A program made the translations under genes and the position numbers. The notes below the pieces were generated by a model. It did not search any database, was not told the origin of the DNA, and saw only the letters and a program-made list of their open reading frames with translations. A DNA stretch of 64,000 nt from Uloborus plumipes (taxonomy: Eukaryota > Arthropoda > Arachnida > Araneae > Uloboridae), in NCBI GenBank assembly GCA_038373865.1, contig JAXGGA010005557.1, forward strand, positions 1 to 64,000, written 5' to 3'. Positions 32,640-45,124 of the stretch are shown in pieces (the first letter of the stretch is position 1; every line of letters begins with the position of its first letter).

Positions 32640-33120
32640 GGGTACAACACTCCTCCTTCCTTTATTCGATAAATTAATTAAAATTTCAAATAGCGGGAAC
32701 ATTTTTAAAGAAAGATTTTTTTTTTTCACACACTCTTGGATACATTTTGAATGTCACCCGGTGTAACCCCCTTTTCATCAATAATAATGATCCTGCATTG
32801 GATGAATTCTATATAATTTAAAACAATGGGGATATTTTTCAAGAAATTCAACATGTACATTTTTCATAAGTTGTGAGATACATTTTTGGTTGGTTTTATT
32901 CAAACAACGCATGGGTCTTACTAGGTGCCCCCCCCCCTCCCCCCAACGGTATCGATGCTCTGCGTTTCATAAATTCTATATAAAATAAATTTTAATGAAA
33001 TTTTTAAGAAAGCAAATTTTTAAATTTTATGAAGTTTCATAAACTCTTTAACACATTTTGGGTGTCACGCCCTGAAGGGTGTCCCCCCCCCCAGCAACCC
33101 TCCATCCAACCCCCTTTAAA
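32640..33120 (+). repeat. Three diverged ~160-bp tandem units with poly-C tracts
   Basis: Units near 32650, 32810 and 32970 share AAATTTTTAAGAAA-like, TTTCATAA..CTCTT..ACATTTTGG and a C-rich tract (TGTCACCCGGTGTAACCCCC, GTGCCCCCCCCCTCC, GTGTCCCCCCCCC). Strongly diverged; the C-rich tract at each unit's end is the best-kept part. Confidence 0.55.
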
Positions 33121-33377
33121 AATATTTTTAAACTGTTTTTTGTTTTTCAATTATTTATCGGTTTAAACACTCCTGTTTTTGCGAAAATAAAAGCTTTTGA
33201 CTCATCTTACTGCTCAAATTCTTTTCATTTCTACTGATATGAAATAGGAGTGTTTTTCTGAAAAAGGATACAGCGTACAGCTAGCCAACTTTGAACAATT
33301 ATCGACCTGCCTTTTAATGAATTTTTCTTCCATCATTTTAAATGAAAAGTCATTTTATTCTTTAAAAAATAATAATA

Positions 33378-33888
33378 CAGTAACCCCTCGTTATATCGCG
33401 CTTTTCTGGGGACAAGAAAAAAGCGCTATATATCCGAAAGCGCGATATAACCGAAGTCATTAAAAATAGTTTTCTATCCAGCATGCAAATAAATTATACG
33501 TACACATTCATAAAAATTCATTTATTCGCCTTGAAATCTTGAGTTTTATCTGAAAGCATTTCCTAGTAGAGAGCAGCTTCATCAGCATTATAGATTTGTT
33601 CATCTACCAAGTCTAGCTCAACAATTTTTCGATTCAATTCATCAGGAAAACATGCTGCTGCTGTATCATCGGTCGATCGTTTTTCCCCGAAAATTTGTAA
33701 TTGGCCTATACCATGTCTTTTTTGCCACAAAATAAATGAGAAAGAGACCTTTTCTGAGCACCTTTCATATTTTCTCAAAAATGTTTCGAACTAAAAGTTT
33801 TTTTATTTTATTGGGAGACAAAAGAAAAGAGCGATATATCCGAATGAGCGATATAACGAGACTCGATATAACTGAGAAGTCACTACTG
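33378..33888 (-). mobile_element. Tigger/pogo-type element, internally deleted
   Basis: Ends CAGTAACCCCTCGTTATATC and, on the other strand, CAGTAGTGACTTCTCAGTTA leading to TCGTTATATCGCTC, with TA on both sides (33376-33377, 33889-33890). These sequences are typical of pogo/Tigger termini. 511 bp, much shorter than a 2.5-kb full element. Confidence 0.85.
33563..33778 (-). pseudogene. Tigger/jerky-like transposase fragment
   Basis: About 70 codons resembling the junction between the CENP-B-type DNA-binding region and the DDE domain of Tigger transposases: WQKRHGIGQLQIFGEK (family: RHGIRQLSISGEK) and, near the end, DEQIYNADEAALY (family: EQIYNADETGLY), which holds the first catalytic aspartate. 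Both the N-terminal helix-turn-helix pair and the remaining DDE residues are absent. The frame is cut at both sides by the element's deletion. Inactive relic. Confidence 0.85.
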
Positions 33889-33890
33889 TA

Positions 33891-34559
33891 AATAAATATG
33901 AAGATATAGAAAAAAAAACCCGCATCAATCATTGATTTTACTACATTTCAGAAGTTAGGTGACTGAATAAAACTAAACATGCTTCGAAAATTCGCAACAA
34001 AACCCCCCGAAAAATGCAGCTGAAGTTGAAAACATTTTAAATATTTCAGTGGTAAACACTTGGACATTTTTACTGAGAATTGACGCACGTACTTTTTTAG
34101 GTTTCCGATTTGAAAAAGGTTGGTGTTTTTCAGTGATCAGAACTCTCCAGAAATACAATTCCAAGAAAATGATTGAAAGAATGAGAAAAGGATTGGAATG
34201 TAGTCAAAGAACGCAAACCTGTTCTGTTCTTGATCTACCAGCTTTACTACGCTCCTTTTCTTTTGTGAAGCAGAGTACCTTTCGTTTATCCCCCTCCCCC
34301 CCATTTCCCTTTTAAAGTGAACAATGACTATAAACCACTAAACTGATAAGAAGACACAGCTGCTTAAAAATTGGCTCAAATTTCATAAATGAGCTAAAAC
34401 ATTAAAAATTGCCCTGAAAAGTTAATAAAAAACTTTTTACCGTTTAAAGAGCTGTAAAACTCTTTGTATAATGAACTAAGACGAAGAAAACGCCAAAAAA
34501 TTGAACTACCATCCGGGCTCCGAATTTAACGATAATACAAAACAGCGTGTTAAAAACGC
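33891..34559. other. Non-coding stretch, no recognised feature
   Basis: Unique AT-rich DNA. A frame at 34049-34315 includes TTFRLSPSPP-like low-complexity sequence and has no family match that I recognise. Confidence 0.4.
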
Positions 34560-34660
34560 ATTGACTGTCTCAAAGGCAGCGATACTGGGAGAATCGTATT
34601 CTGTGACGTGGACCAATGGCTGAGCGTTTTTCGTCACGTGACATTGTTTACAAAAATCTC
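34560..34660 (+). promoter_or_regulatory. Regulatory-like cluster: CRE-like, CCAAT box, E-box palindrome
   Basis: TGTGACGTGGACCAATGG (34603-34620) joins a CRE-like and a CCAAT motif; 15 bases on lies the 10-bp palindrome GTCACGTGAC (34633-34642), an E-box as bound by USF/MITF-type factors. No initiator or coding region is visible nearby. Confidence 0.35.
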
Positions 34661-36125
34661 CTTTTTTAATTGCTTCTTACGCTCAAGTGAATGATTTTTT
34701 GGAATTTTAATGTTGATTTTCGGCATCAGCATCATCGATTCTATGAAATAACAGTAATTTAATCATATTTTGTGACATAGTGCATGTTCCCTATTGCGGA
34801 TGACAAGACGATCCGGTAAAAACCTCCCGAAGTCAAAATTAAATCACTCCTTCATTTAACTACCACCACTACACTTTTATTTTTCTTTCCTGTTCTATGG
34901 TTTTCTATATAGACACAGGCGAACTGTCAAATTGTTGCAAATTAGCAGCCAATCATTCAGATATTGGTTTCTGGTAAAGAGATACTAACCTCTCATTAAT
35001 AAAACTTATCAATGAATGGTGACAATAATTCTTTGTAGTTGCGTGAGCTTTTCTTTGTTTTTCTCATGTGATCCAAAAAAATATTAAATGTGTTCTGGCC
35101 CACTAGATTAATTTTAATATGAGATGCGGACTCGCGGGTAAAATTTAGTTAGGTACCACTAATCTAAGAGAAAGCAAGATACGCTGAACTCTCGTTTATT
35201 CCTGGGAAGATTATACGGATAAGAAATTATCGGTGCAGTTTTAAAAATTACATATCTATAATTTTCCTGTTTCTGTGGATTTTCAGAACGATAATTTGAA
35301 AAATGGCTTTAAATTTCATCGAAAAGATCCGAGAGGAGAAATGTGGTACTCTTTACGGGTTGTAGTTATGATTGGAATAACTTCTTCAGTTTTCAAAAAG
35401 TGAGCATTCCACCGTCAACATTTAAGAGTATAAAATGCAGCGAAAAACGTTTTTTTTTTTTTTCAAGTTTACAACACGCACAGAACAGACGCAATGAAAA
35501 AAATTGTTGAAACGAACTCTGGAATGGTCATAGTGATTATTTTTTTTTGTTCTACATTCGTTTATTTACAAGTAACATATAAGCGATCACATGCAAAAAA
35601 AAAAAAAAAAAAAGAAAGAAAGAAAGAAAGATAGAAAAATGCTTTTTAAAACTGGTAAATGTAGGATGATAATAAAAGTGTGTGTTGTGATTATAATGGA
35701 GTTTTTACTGAATTAGATAGGGAAATTCTTCTTTGGGCAAAGTGAAATAATATCGATGCAATTCTTCCTTTCCTTCATAGAAGGAAGTAAAAATGAATAA
35801 TATCTGCATTTTCCGATTGCTTACAAGAACTATCATTTGCATAATTGTATATTTATCTCTGGTAATTAATCTAATTAAAACACTTAAAATGCAATAGAAT
35901 TACGCAAATTAATTTTAAGAATTTTGCTCGTATTTTGCTCTGTTTAATTACTGATCGTATTAAAATTAACTTGATCGCTGTGGGAAAATAACTCGTAATC
36001 TTGTTTGTTGTAATCTAAATATTTAATTTATTTCTTCAGTTTAGCATTTAGTAATTTTTCATTAATTCCAAACAAGATAAATCTGGAAATATACTAATTC
36101 TAAACACATGTACTGCGAGTTAAAA
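34661..36125. other. Non-coding stretch, no recognised feature
   Basis: Unique AT-rich sequence with homopolymer tracts (T-run near 35450, A-run then AAAG repeats at 35596-35630). No gene or transposon end identified. Confidence 0.5.
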
Positions 36126-36480
36126 TCGATATGACAGCTAATTTCCCCCTCCTACCCACACATAATCGAAGTTTTGAATTAGTGTCAAAAACTTCACAAC
36201 CAGCCAAGCCACCCGACATTTCATCAAAACGCAAGACACGTCTGAGACGGCAGACCACAACCGTACCGAATTAATTAAAGTTTATTGAATCGAAACTTAT
36301 CGCCTGCGCTGTCTGAAGGAGATTAAGAATGAAAGGGAAAGTTGCATTCCCTTTCAATTGCCGGGCTCTTAATTAGAAGAATTATTGAAGGTCAGCGGAA
36401 ACGGACTTACTCGGAACCGTACCCACTGATGATTATCTTGATGTGGTCCACGCAACCGTTGCGTTAAGCATTATGGTGAT
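36126..36480. promoter_or_regulatory. Possible conserved non-coding block with homeodomain-type sites
   Basis: Less AT-biased than its flanks, non-repetitive, with GAATTAATTAAAG and CTCTTAATTAGAAG (TAATTA cores) and a perfect 10-bp-stem hairpin TGAAAGGGAA/TTCCCTTTCA at 36330-36356. No ORF. Enhancer is a guess from composition and motifs only. Confidence 0.25.
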
Positions 36481-36994
36481 TATCATTTGTGGAAAAATGA
36501 TTTTAAAAATAGATTAATAAATCTCTTTACGCCGCTCAGGATTTGAAATAAAAAAGAAAATGTGAAGCTTTGGTAAACATGAAATTTCTAGGTTATTAGG
36601 CAGAAGGTCAGTGTCTGTCGACTTTTTTTTTTTTTTTGAAATGTCAGTGGTCAGATTGTTGTGAAAAATGAGTTTTTCTTGTGAATAATTAATTGCTTTT
36701 AGCCTATTTCTTCGGGACTAGCTAGACGGATGGATTTTGACATTTGCAAAAAAAATGCGCTTTCATATAGTCTTCAAAAAAAAAAAAAAAAAGTTTTTTT
36801 TTTCCTCAATTTAATCAAAGTAAGTAAACAGCAGTTAAAAGTGCAACAATACACTACGAAAAAAATTTTTGGTAATTCCTTTTGCAGTCATTAAGGCATT
36901 AAAGGTAACTTAAAATCGTGTGAAGCTTTCTGCACCCTCTATTGAGAAATTGGAAAGGTGACTAACAAATGTTGCAACAGCGGGAGATTCTTCT

Positions 36995-37031
36995 TTTGAG
37001 ATTTTCATGCGCTATGTATGAAAATCTCAAA
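36995..37031. other. Perfect 14-bp hairpin
   Basis: TTTGAGATTTTCAT (36995-37008) and ATGAAAATCTCAAA (37018-37031) are exact inverted copies around a 9-base loop. No flanking precursor-like stem extension seen, so not called a microRNA. Confidence 0.6.
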
Positions 37032-37112
37032 GTTGTGGATAATTTTCTGCAATTTGTTCATGGATAACCCAAATGGACATTATTTTTTTAGGATCTTCTT
37101 TTAACTGCATTT

Positions 37113-37382
37113 CAATTAAATCGTTTATTTCGAAAAGGTAACATCTCTATTTTGATCTCCTCTGTCTCTTTAGAAAATTAAACAGCGCACGGTTATATTT
37201 TTGTATGTCATAATCAATGGTTATTTGGTAAATTATTGCAGTAACTGTGTACTTAACTAAAGACATTTTTTCATTGATTATGACATTCAAAAATATAACC
37301 GTGCGCTGTTTAATTTTCTAGAGATACAGAGGAGATCAAAATAGAGATGTTACCTTTTCGAAATAAACGATTCAATTCTGTT
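37113..37382. repeat. Foldback element, ~110-bp arms
   Basis: Arms 37116-37229 and 37266-37378 share, inverted, AATCGTTTATTTCGAAAAGG, TAACATCTCTATTTTGATCT and CAGCGCACGGTTATATTTTT. Arms nearly identical; loop about 35 bp. A MITE or a local inverted duplication; no clear TSD. Confidence 0.75.
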
Positions 37383-39069
37383 CTTGTTTCACAGTGCATA
37401 GTTCTTGGATCTATTGATAACTCAAGGTCTGATTAAGACATAGATATGTGGGGACGACCCATTTCAGATAGATTTTACGAGAATAAAAGCTGAAAATTCT
37501 AAAAAATGAACAAGTTTCAGGTTACATAATAAAAATGGAACTTTGAATTGGAACAGGGACATCTATGGTGGCAATCCGTCTTGGTTTTTGAGGCCATATT
37601 CGGTGTTTTTTTTCTCATAGATCCTTTTATCAGTAATGTTAAAATCTGTTAATATAATCAAATTTTGCAAAAAAAAAAAAAGGTAGCTTCAGTGGTACTG
37701 CCTTTAACCTTCCCCCTCCCACAACATACACATAAATTTCTTTTGAGCCTCCACTTTTGTGGTGCACCAGCCGCCTATTATAATGCATATTTATCACATA
37801 TTCACTACTAATTATTGCTTTTTTTTACAACATAATACATTTTCATTCAGTGATTTTCGGGACTATGCTATCAATTAACAACATTTACTCACCAAACATT
37901 CTCTTCTTAAACCAGCACCGAATTAATTTCAAAAATCTGGCTTTCACACTTTTAAGCCACGTCCCACATAATATTCTTCTACCGGTAGTTGTATTAAATG
38001 ATCTTTTAGTCAGTGAATTGGGAATTCATCAGAAATTTAACTGATCTTTCTGGGGGACTGGGGATAGAGTCCTCACAAAATGAGGTATGGTTTCTGAAAT
38101 TTTGAAACTAATCTGGTACTGATTTCCGAATGGGAATGCTTGGTAAATAAATGCTGTTGACTCGTACAATAGCGCCCTGAAATCTCTAAAAAATGTTTAA
38201 ACAAAATCAAAAAGCAACAGAATCACAAATCAATACTAAAGTACTAAATGCAGCAGCTAACGTTGGACAGATGGAGTATTTTTTCAAATAGCTATAAGGT
38301 CAGGAAAGAGAATGAATGTGTCATTTAGGCCTTCTCCATATCCTCCTTAATATTGGGAAATCAATATATTTATATGCAAATGTCCGTGGCTATTGTTTTC
38401 TCAAATATGCTTTGCATTAAGTAGTACATACTTTTTGGCCCTCACTGAAAAAATTTGAAACGACAGGGTTGGGTAAGGGAGGAGGCAAAAAAAAAAGTTT
38501 TTTTCAATTTGAATGCTTTCCTATTAGCAGCCGTTTTCTTTTTCTTCGTTACTTTTCCTTCCTTTTTTCAAAGTAGTGGATACGCTGCTAGTTTTTTTTT
38601 TACTCGCGAATTTAATAAGACAGGCTGGATGGGTGGATCAGGGAATCAGCCGGAAAAAAAAAGTACCGTAGCTTTATAAATAAAGACGACACGTTTTATT
38701 ACTCAGGCGTCAGTGCTTTTCTTCGCTGGCTGGTGCTAAATGAATGTAAATATCGTGGAAAAGTCAACGTCTCGGCTATTTTATGGCCTGTAGCGCGTGT
38801 TGATTTACAGAATGTGCTGACACGAGGCGTTCGGAGAAGATATGATGAGTAGTCAAAAAGCTTCAGCGGACGAACCATGATGTTGATCGGTTTTGGAAGT
38901 ATTTAGGAGACGTTTTGTCATGTAACTGCATTCTTGCGTTTAAGACAATGGAGATAAATTTTACAAACACAAGTAAGGAGAATAAAATATATGAATAAAT
39001 AAGATAGTGTAATAAAAGAGTTTTATGAGTATCAGTTCCACACATCGATAATTGCCGTGAGCTAGAACA
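37383..39069. other. Non-coding stretch, no recognised feature
   Basis: Unique sequence. Frames at 37850-38044 and 38455-38679 have no recognisable family content; the latter is dominated by Phe from T-runs. Confidence 0.5.
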
Positions 39070-39071
39070 TA

Positions 39072-39722
39072 CCGGGTGTCCACTCCAATCGTGGACCAAT
39101 AGCTAATTTCTAAACCGTTAGAGATAAACATATAGTTAATTTAGGAAAAAATCTCCAAATTACGAAAGGAATTTTGGGTCTATTCAATGTTTTTCAAAAA
39201 ATCAAATTTTGAAAGAGTTACGAAATTTAAATTTTTATACAGCCCCCCAGTCCTATCAATCATATTTAGTAAAACATTCTTGACACTGTAACGTTTAAAA
39301 CTAAAAAAAAATCACTGCTCTACGACAAAAATTGACCGAGTTATGACGTTTTGAAAAATCAAGATTTTGAAGGATTTCGCATACGGTCCCTTAAGCGATC
39401 TCTCGATGACGTCATGAAACAATGCAAAATCTTAATTTTTCAAAACGCCATAACTCGGTCAATTTTTGTGGTAGAACAGTGATTTTTTTTTAGTTTTAAA
39501 CGTTACAGTGTCAAGAAGGTTTTACTAAATATGATTGATAGGACTGGGGGGCTGTATAAAAATTTAAATTTCGTAACTCTTTCAAAATTTGATTTTTTGA
39601 AAAACATTGAATAGACCCAAAATTCCTTTCGTAATTTGGAGATTTTTTCCTAAATGAACTATATGCGTATCTCTAACGGTTTAGAATTTAGCTATTGGTC
39701 CACGATTGGAGTGGACACCCTG
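39072..39722. mobile_element. TA-flanked foldback MITE (CCGGGTGTCCACTCC ends)
   Basis: A 651-bp element whose arms (39072-39380 and 39415-39722) are almost perfect inverted repeats. Flanked by TA (39070-39071, 39723-39724). Ends CCGGGTGTCCACTCC / GGAGTGGACACCCTG. Non-coding. Confidence 0.85.
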
Positions 39723-39724
39723 TA

Positions 39725-41540
39725 TAAAGTTGGAAACGATGCCTGTATTTTAAAGATGTATAAAAAATACTTTAAAACAGTGATGAATTATAAGAGCATG
39801 TGTGCTAAAATAACTATTTATTTCCCACCTACGAAATGGAACATTTACCAATGAAGGCAACTGCAGTGTACATTAAAAAAAGTAGCCTTAAAAAGAGAAA
39901 AAGAGGGGGGGGGGGGGTATGATCGACTAAAACTGAATAGAAAAAATTTGCTGCAATTTTAATGAATTTTGCTTGAATTCATTTTGTTCTGATTTTGAAT
40001 CAAAATGAACTTCTTGGCAGAATTTCACACAATTAACTTTTAAAATCAGCATAAGTTTCAAGAATTGTTTTTTGCAAGTGCTTTTTCGCTAGTCCATAAA
40101 TTAGTTATAAGCAAAAATATATTTTCTACAAATGCATTAAATGCAATAGGACCGGTTAAACATAAAATAAATTATTGCGTATTATTTAATTTATTGGTAA
40201 TTGGTATGAAACTTTTCAAAAGCTCTATCCAGCAGTGATTTTTGGTTGAAGCATTCTGTGATCCATTCTGTCTTTTCTGAAAACGGGACATTTCAGAATG
40301 CGCGGGACAACGGGACCGGACAGGTTTTCTGAAATTTGTCGGATTGTCCCGTTCAAACGGGACGTATGAACACGCGGTAACCAGGAGGGGGGGGGAGTTC
40401 AATCGTCAGTGATACTTTCAAAGGGGGGGGGGGCATTTTATAGAGATTTTTATCTCATTTTGGGAGTCTTTTTTTGGATGGGGGGTTGATTTTAATACTT
40501 AAAAAGATGCACCATCGGCTATTTGGCAGATGATTTTTCAAGCTCATTTTTCAAGCAGTTCTTGGCCTTCCATTTCAAATTTTTCCGTGGGGGTGGGGAG
40601 AAATTTTAAGGGGGTCAAAGGTGCAAACCCAATGCAAATTTTATTAGAAAACAAACCAATTTGTTTGAAAACACTTTGATTTTCTCAAAGCCAGGGATGG
40701 GTAATTGACCCTCCCTGACCCCCCTAAATGATCGGCTTGCACATTTGCTGTATTTATTTTATTTTATTCATTCCTTTTTTCTTGTGAAGTTCTCAACTAA
40801 AAGAAGCACAGAAGCAAGTACGCTGGATAGTCCTGGATAAAAAAATCCTTATCACAATGATTGATCGAGTCATTATAGAAGTAATTTTCGCCTCTCATTT
40901 TATTGTCAAACTCCATATCCCTCCAGGTTCGATTCATAAGAATTTGAAGTAATCACTTCCGGTTCTAATTCAATTTCCATTCACAGTCGGGACGTAATTG
41001 GGACCTCGCCTGGAATGCGTGTCTGACAAAAGTTCGTATTTCACCGTCTTTGGCAACGAAGAGTTAAAGACAAGACCATAGCCCACCACCTGGGTGTCAA
41101 AATCTCCGCTGTGAATCAGCTGACCTTGAAAGGAAGAAATGAGATTCTTTCAATGTCAGAGGTTGCGCAAAAGTGGGGGTTTAGTCGAATGGTTGTTTGT
41201 CAGAAATAATTACCTGCGGCAGTAATAAATGATGGTCTCGACTACACGCAGAGCTTTATTTGGCTGCGAATGACATGATTTGGGTGCACTTGGAATTAGC
41301 TTTTTATTGCTGTTTGAATGTTCAGAAAAAGTTGTAGGAAGGGGTATAGTGCTGCGTGCAATTCATTTTGCATCACATCCGTTTTGAGTGCTTTGAATAG
41401 TAATCTAATGTTCTACTTCGTTAAAAAATTGTGTTGATCTCGTTAATTTTATCTGCTAAAGTATTTACAATTTAGAAACATTACATTGCGTTTTAGGACT
41501 ACTTCTTTGTCTCTCTCTCTCTCTCTTTCGCTTAAACTAG
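39725..41540. other. Mostly non-coding, one dispersed repeat inside
   Basis: About 40240-40400 is rich in CGGGAC words (GGGACAACGGGACCGGACAGG). About 40930-41220 is a less AT-biased unique block without ORF. The repeat at 40565-40735 is listed separately. No supported gene. Confidence 0.45.
40565..40735 (+). repeat. Dispersed G/C-tract repeat, copy 1
   Basis: Similar to 42955-43130: TTTTTCC-G-rich tract, GTCAAAGG.TGCAAAC.CAATG, TTTTAT.RGAAAAC, AAAGCCAGG.., AATTGACC and CCCCCCTAAATGA in the same order. Non-coding. Confidence 0.65.
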
Positions 41541-41548
41541 TTGTACTG

Positions 41549-41900
41549 ACAGGGTGGCGTAGTCGTTAAATGTTGGCTTCTTACGTCCAATATCATTGGT
41601 TCAACCTCAGCCCCAGACGTTGGATTTTCAAACTATAAAAAATCGAGGCGAAAGATGATGCTGCATCGAAAAGATCCGAAATATATATTTCGTTTGGATG
41701 CTCTCTGACAAATTCAATTCCTGGTGCAATTTAGTCTGTAAGAACCGAAATGTTGCTTGGTAAGAAAGTGTCTGAATTCCATAGTGAAGCCATATGAAAG
41801 AATGGATGACAGCCACAAGAGGAGGCACCATGTTTGTAAATAACACGAAACAAATACGCAGCTTCTCTCTCGCTCTAAAAAAAAAAAAAAAAAAAAAAAC
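41549..41900 (+). mobile_element. SINE-like element with tRNA head and poly(A) tail
   Basis: Head AGGGTGGCGTAGTCGTTAAA (A-box-like) and GGTTCAACCTC (B box, 41600-41610), then about 260 bp of tail ending in an A-run at 41876-41900. A CT-microsatellite (41513-41527) precedes it. No TSD recognised. Confidence 0.55.
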
Positions 41901-42502
41901 TGCGAAAGTAGTCAAAGTAGTCATTCCTTCATCATTTTCTACAATGAATCCCCCCCTCCCCATAAATATATCTCCAAGCTAATTTTTTGAAAAAAAAGTT
42001 TTTTTATTTTGAAAAAAAAATTCCGATTTAGTTTTTCAAATTAGTCATTGATATTAGAAATAGATAGTAAATTGGTAATTTTTAGTTCGTTTTAAAATAT
42101 ATTTTGTTCGATTTCGGTGTTTCTCTGGAGGAAGATATACCGGGTTGCGGGGCTTAATTTATGTACGCGGTCACTGGAACTCGGGTCCTGCGTCTTTTTT
42201 TAATTTTATGTGTATTTTTACATATTACGTGGACTTCAGATTGTTAATGCATTAAAATATATCGTGAAGACTATTTGGCTCCCACATTCGATTTGATAGA
42301 AGTTAAACTCCATAATTCCCCCAGTATTGCAAGGTAAACGAGGAATAATTAAATCCTGAGTCATGATCCATTTTATGTGAAAGATGGATTTATTCTCCAC
42401 AAAAGTCGTACCAAAACGGCGTTCCGGTATGTTCCTTCACCAATTCATCCCTGTGGTTTGGTCTCCATTGAGCATAAGTATGGTATAATGATTAAAGAAA
42501 CA
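41901..42502. other. Non-coding stretch, no recognised feature
   Basis: Unique AT-rich DNA with poly-A/T runs (about 41980-42020). No gene supported. Confidence 0.5.
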
Positions 42503-42681
42503 CAGTGAAACCCCGATTTTACGTTTGTCAAGGGATTGGGTTTAAGAATTGTAAATTGAGGGAACATGTGAAACACGGGAAACACACAGAAGGCTAATGC
42601 TGAAGGGAACCTGCTAGAAAAAAAAAATGGAAAATGCGGGAAAAACGCAGATTCGGGTGGCGTAAAATTGGGGTTTCACTG
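42503..42681. mobile_element. Tigger-type MITE
   Basis: 179 bp with ends CAGTGAAACCCCGATTTTACG and CGTAAAATTGGGGTTTCACTG, close to canonical pogo/Tigger termini. TA follows on the right (42682-42683); the left flank is CA instead of TA, probably a point mutation. Non-coding. Confidence 0.8.
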
Positions 42682-42954
42682 TATTTCAGTAAACTATCCA
42701 TGGAATATGTGAGACCAGTCAGTTGCGCATACGAAAGAGATCTTACTGAGATTTTTTTAAACTATTTTAGAAAATGCGTGGAAAAATAACCAAAAAGTGA
42801 AGTGATGCACTATAAAACACTTTAATGGGTGCTCAACTCAAGAAAGAAGATTTACCACCACGAAAAGTATTAGACTTTTGTAACGATTTCTTTGCACAAA
42901 ATTATGTGCTATCCTTCCATTTCTGTACTCCGAAAAAAAAAGGATTTTTCGCAG

Positions 42955-43130
42955 GGACGTCATTTCAAGTTTTTCCAGGGGGCGGGGGGGGGGTCAAAGG
43001 ATGCAAACACAATGTAATTTTATCGGAAAACAGCAAAAACCACGCCCCTTTATATGTAAATACATTGACTTCTGAAAGCCAGGAGGGGGGCAATTGACCC
43101 CCTGCCCCCCCTAAATGAGGGGCCTGATTT
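42955..43130 (+). repeat. Dispersed G/C-tract repeat, copy 2
   Basis: Partner of 40565-40735, with poly-G (42978-42994) and CAATTGACCCCCTGCCCCCC. The frame at 42825-43097 crosses it and is not protein-like. Confidence 0.65.
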
Positions 43131-45124
43131 TTCGTAACTCCTGGAGATGTTTAAGACTTTTGTCCGAAACAACAGGTTTACCAACGATCTTTCTCACGAA
43201 AACCACGGGAAAGGGGAAAAAATATAAGTTAAGTAATGGATTAATAAAATTCCAAACTTACCATAACTAACACAAAGATGCATCTGAATGAAACATTTAA
43301 TCAGGTAATGTGTTATAAATAAATGAAGCGCCATTGTATTCCGGACGAAAATTGCTCTCGTGTTATTAATATCTCATAGATGATAGAAAAAAGGTAATGG
43401 GCTCAATTAAATCTTAACTAGACCGCGCAGGTAATTTCGAACGGTATTAAGACTTTTTTTCTGTCTTTTGTTAGAGATTGAGAGAGGAAGGCAAAATCCG
43501 TGTAGTTGTCTTAACTCGGCCATTTCTATTAAGAAAGAGAAAATTTAATTTCCGAGCTATGAATAGAAGTATTGTTGTTACTAAATTTTTGATGTTTGAA
43601 TTTGAAAAAAAAAGTTCTTTGGTAACTTAATGAGGTAATGGACTTCTCAGTCTCGAATCATGTATATCATTTTTCTTCTCCTCTTTTTCTCTTTCTTTAT
43701 TTGAGACCGAAAGAGAAACGTAGTTTAGAAAGTATTTTTATTGAACTTTCAGAAATATTTTGCATTTGAGCTTTTGTTTTCACTGAAAAGGATTTCGTAT
43801 TTTATAACAAGGTATTCTCAAGGTTCTGTGTTCAGCCTTGTCCCTGGGTATTAATAAGAATGATTTTAAAAAGTCGCAATAAAAAAATAATATATCCTGG
43901 AGCTTATTTCTCTTGAAAACATAATACCAAAAAGCAGTTTTTCACACAAAAAAAAAAAAAAAAAAACTCTCGGTAAAGCAGTTTTCAAAAAGTTATAATT
44001 TTAAAAATCCTGCAACCATTTTTGTACACTTAACTTTTATTTGGTCTTTAGATCTTGCTTTAGTTATGATTTTATACACAATCGAAATATGTTTCAGTTA
44101 GAAAAGAAATGCATTAATTATGCAAAATAGCTTATATTAATGAAATAATAAGAAAACTAAAAAACGATAAACGAGTATACAAAATAATTTTTAAAAAGGA
44201 TTTAAAAAAGACATTGAAAAACACTGCTGCAAAGTTCACTGCTTAGTAGTGCTTTATACGTTGTTAAAAAATCCTATTTACAGTTTGTCTTTCCTTTTCG
44301 GTCTATGTGTTTCCGATCATTACGAAATCTTTACTCTTTTTGGATGTTAACTTATATTTTGTGTCTATGAATATGTATGTTGCTTCTTTATAATACAATT
44401 TACACTATGTAGTTTTGATACTATTAAAAAAACACCCTAATATCTTAATTTAAGTAATTAGTTTTCGAATTTAAGAAAATTGAGTATATAAAGACTAATT
44501 CTCGGGTCAATTTATTATTTGCTGGACCATTCCATAGAAAAGCATATACATTTTGTCTCGTACGTAAAAGCTGTATACTTAGTTTCAAAGCTTGTAATTA
44601 ACGAATTTGTGCCTAAGAAATTGTATGTGTGAATTGGGACTTCTTAGTAAAAAGTCTTAGTTCATTACATTTTTTTTTTTAAATATTACTTTTGAAAAGA
44701 ATACATGAAATTTTCATACGCAGTGCAAAAAGTCAGATTTTCTGCAGATTGTTCACTAGTTGCTTCTTTTCTTACCACTAAAAAGAGAAGAAAAGAAAGC
44801 AAAATATATATTTAAAGCATTTGTAATTACAAATTTGAGAGAGCCAAAATTAAGAAATGAAAAATGGTTGTATAAAAGTGTGTCCTGCGGGTGACAGGTA
44901 ATCTTCAATTAATAAAAAGCAAATAAAAAACATGTTAGGAAAAATGGACTTAAAAAATCACACACATAAAGTACTTTCATTGTTTTCAAATTTTTTACTA
45001 GTAGACCTAACTAATTTGTACTGATTCATACATATAATTAAAAACATCCAGTCCAATTGTTTTACATTTGACGATGGAGTCACTCTATTATTTATCAGTG
45101 AGAAGAGATATACTACTCTGCAAC
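43131..45124. other. Non-coding stretch, no recognised feature
   Basis: Unique, very AT-rich. No transposon ends, tRNA, or frame longer than chance noticed. Confidence 0.5.
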
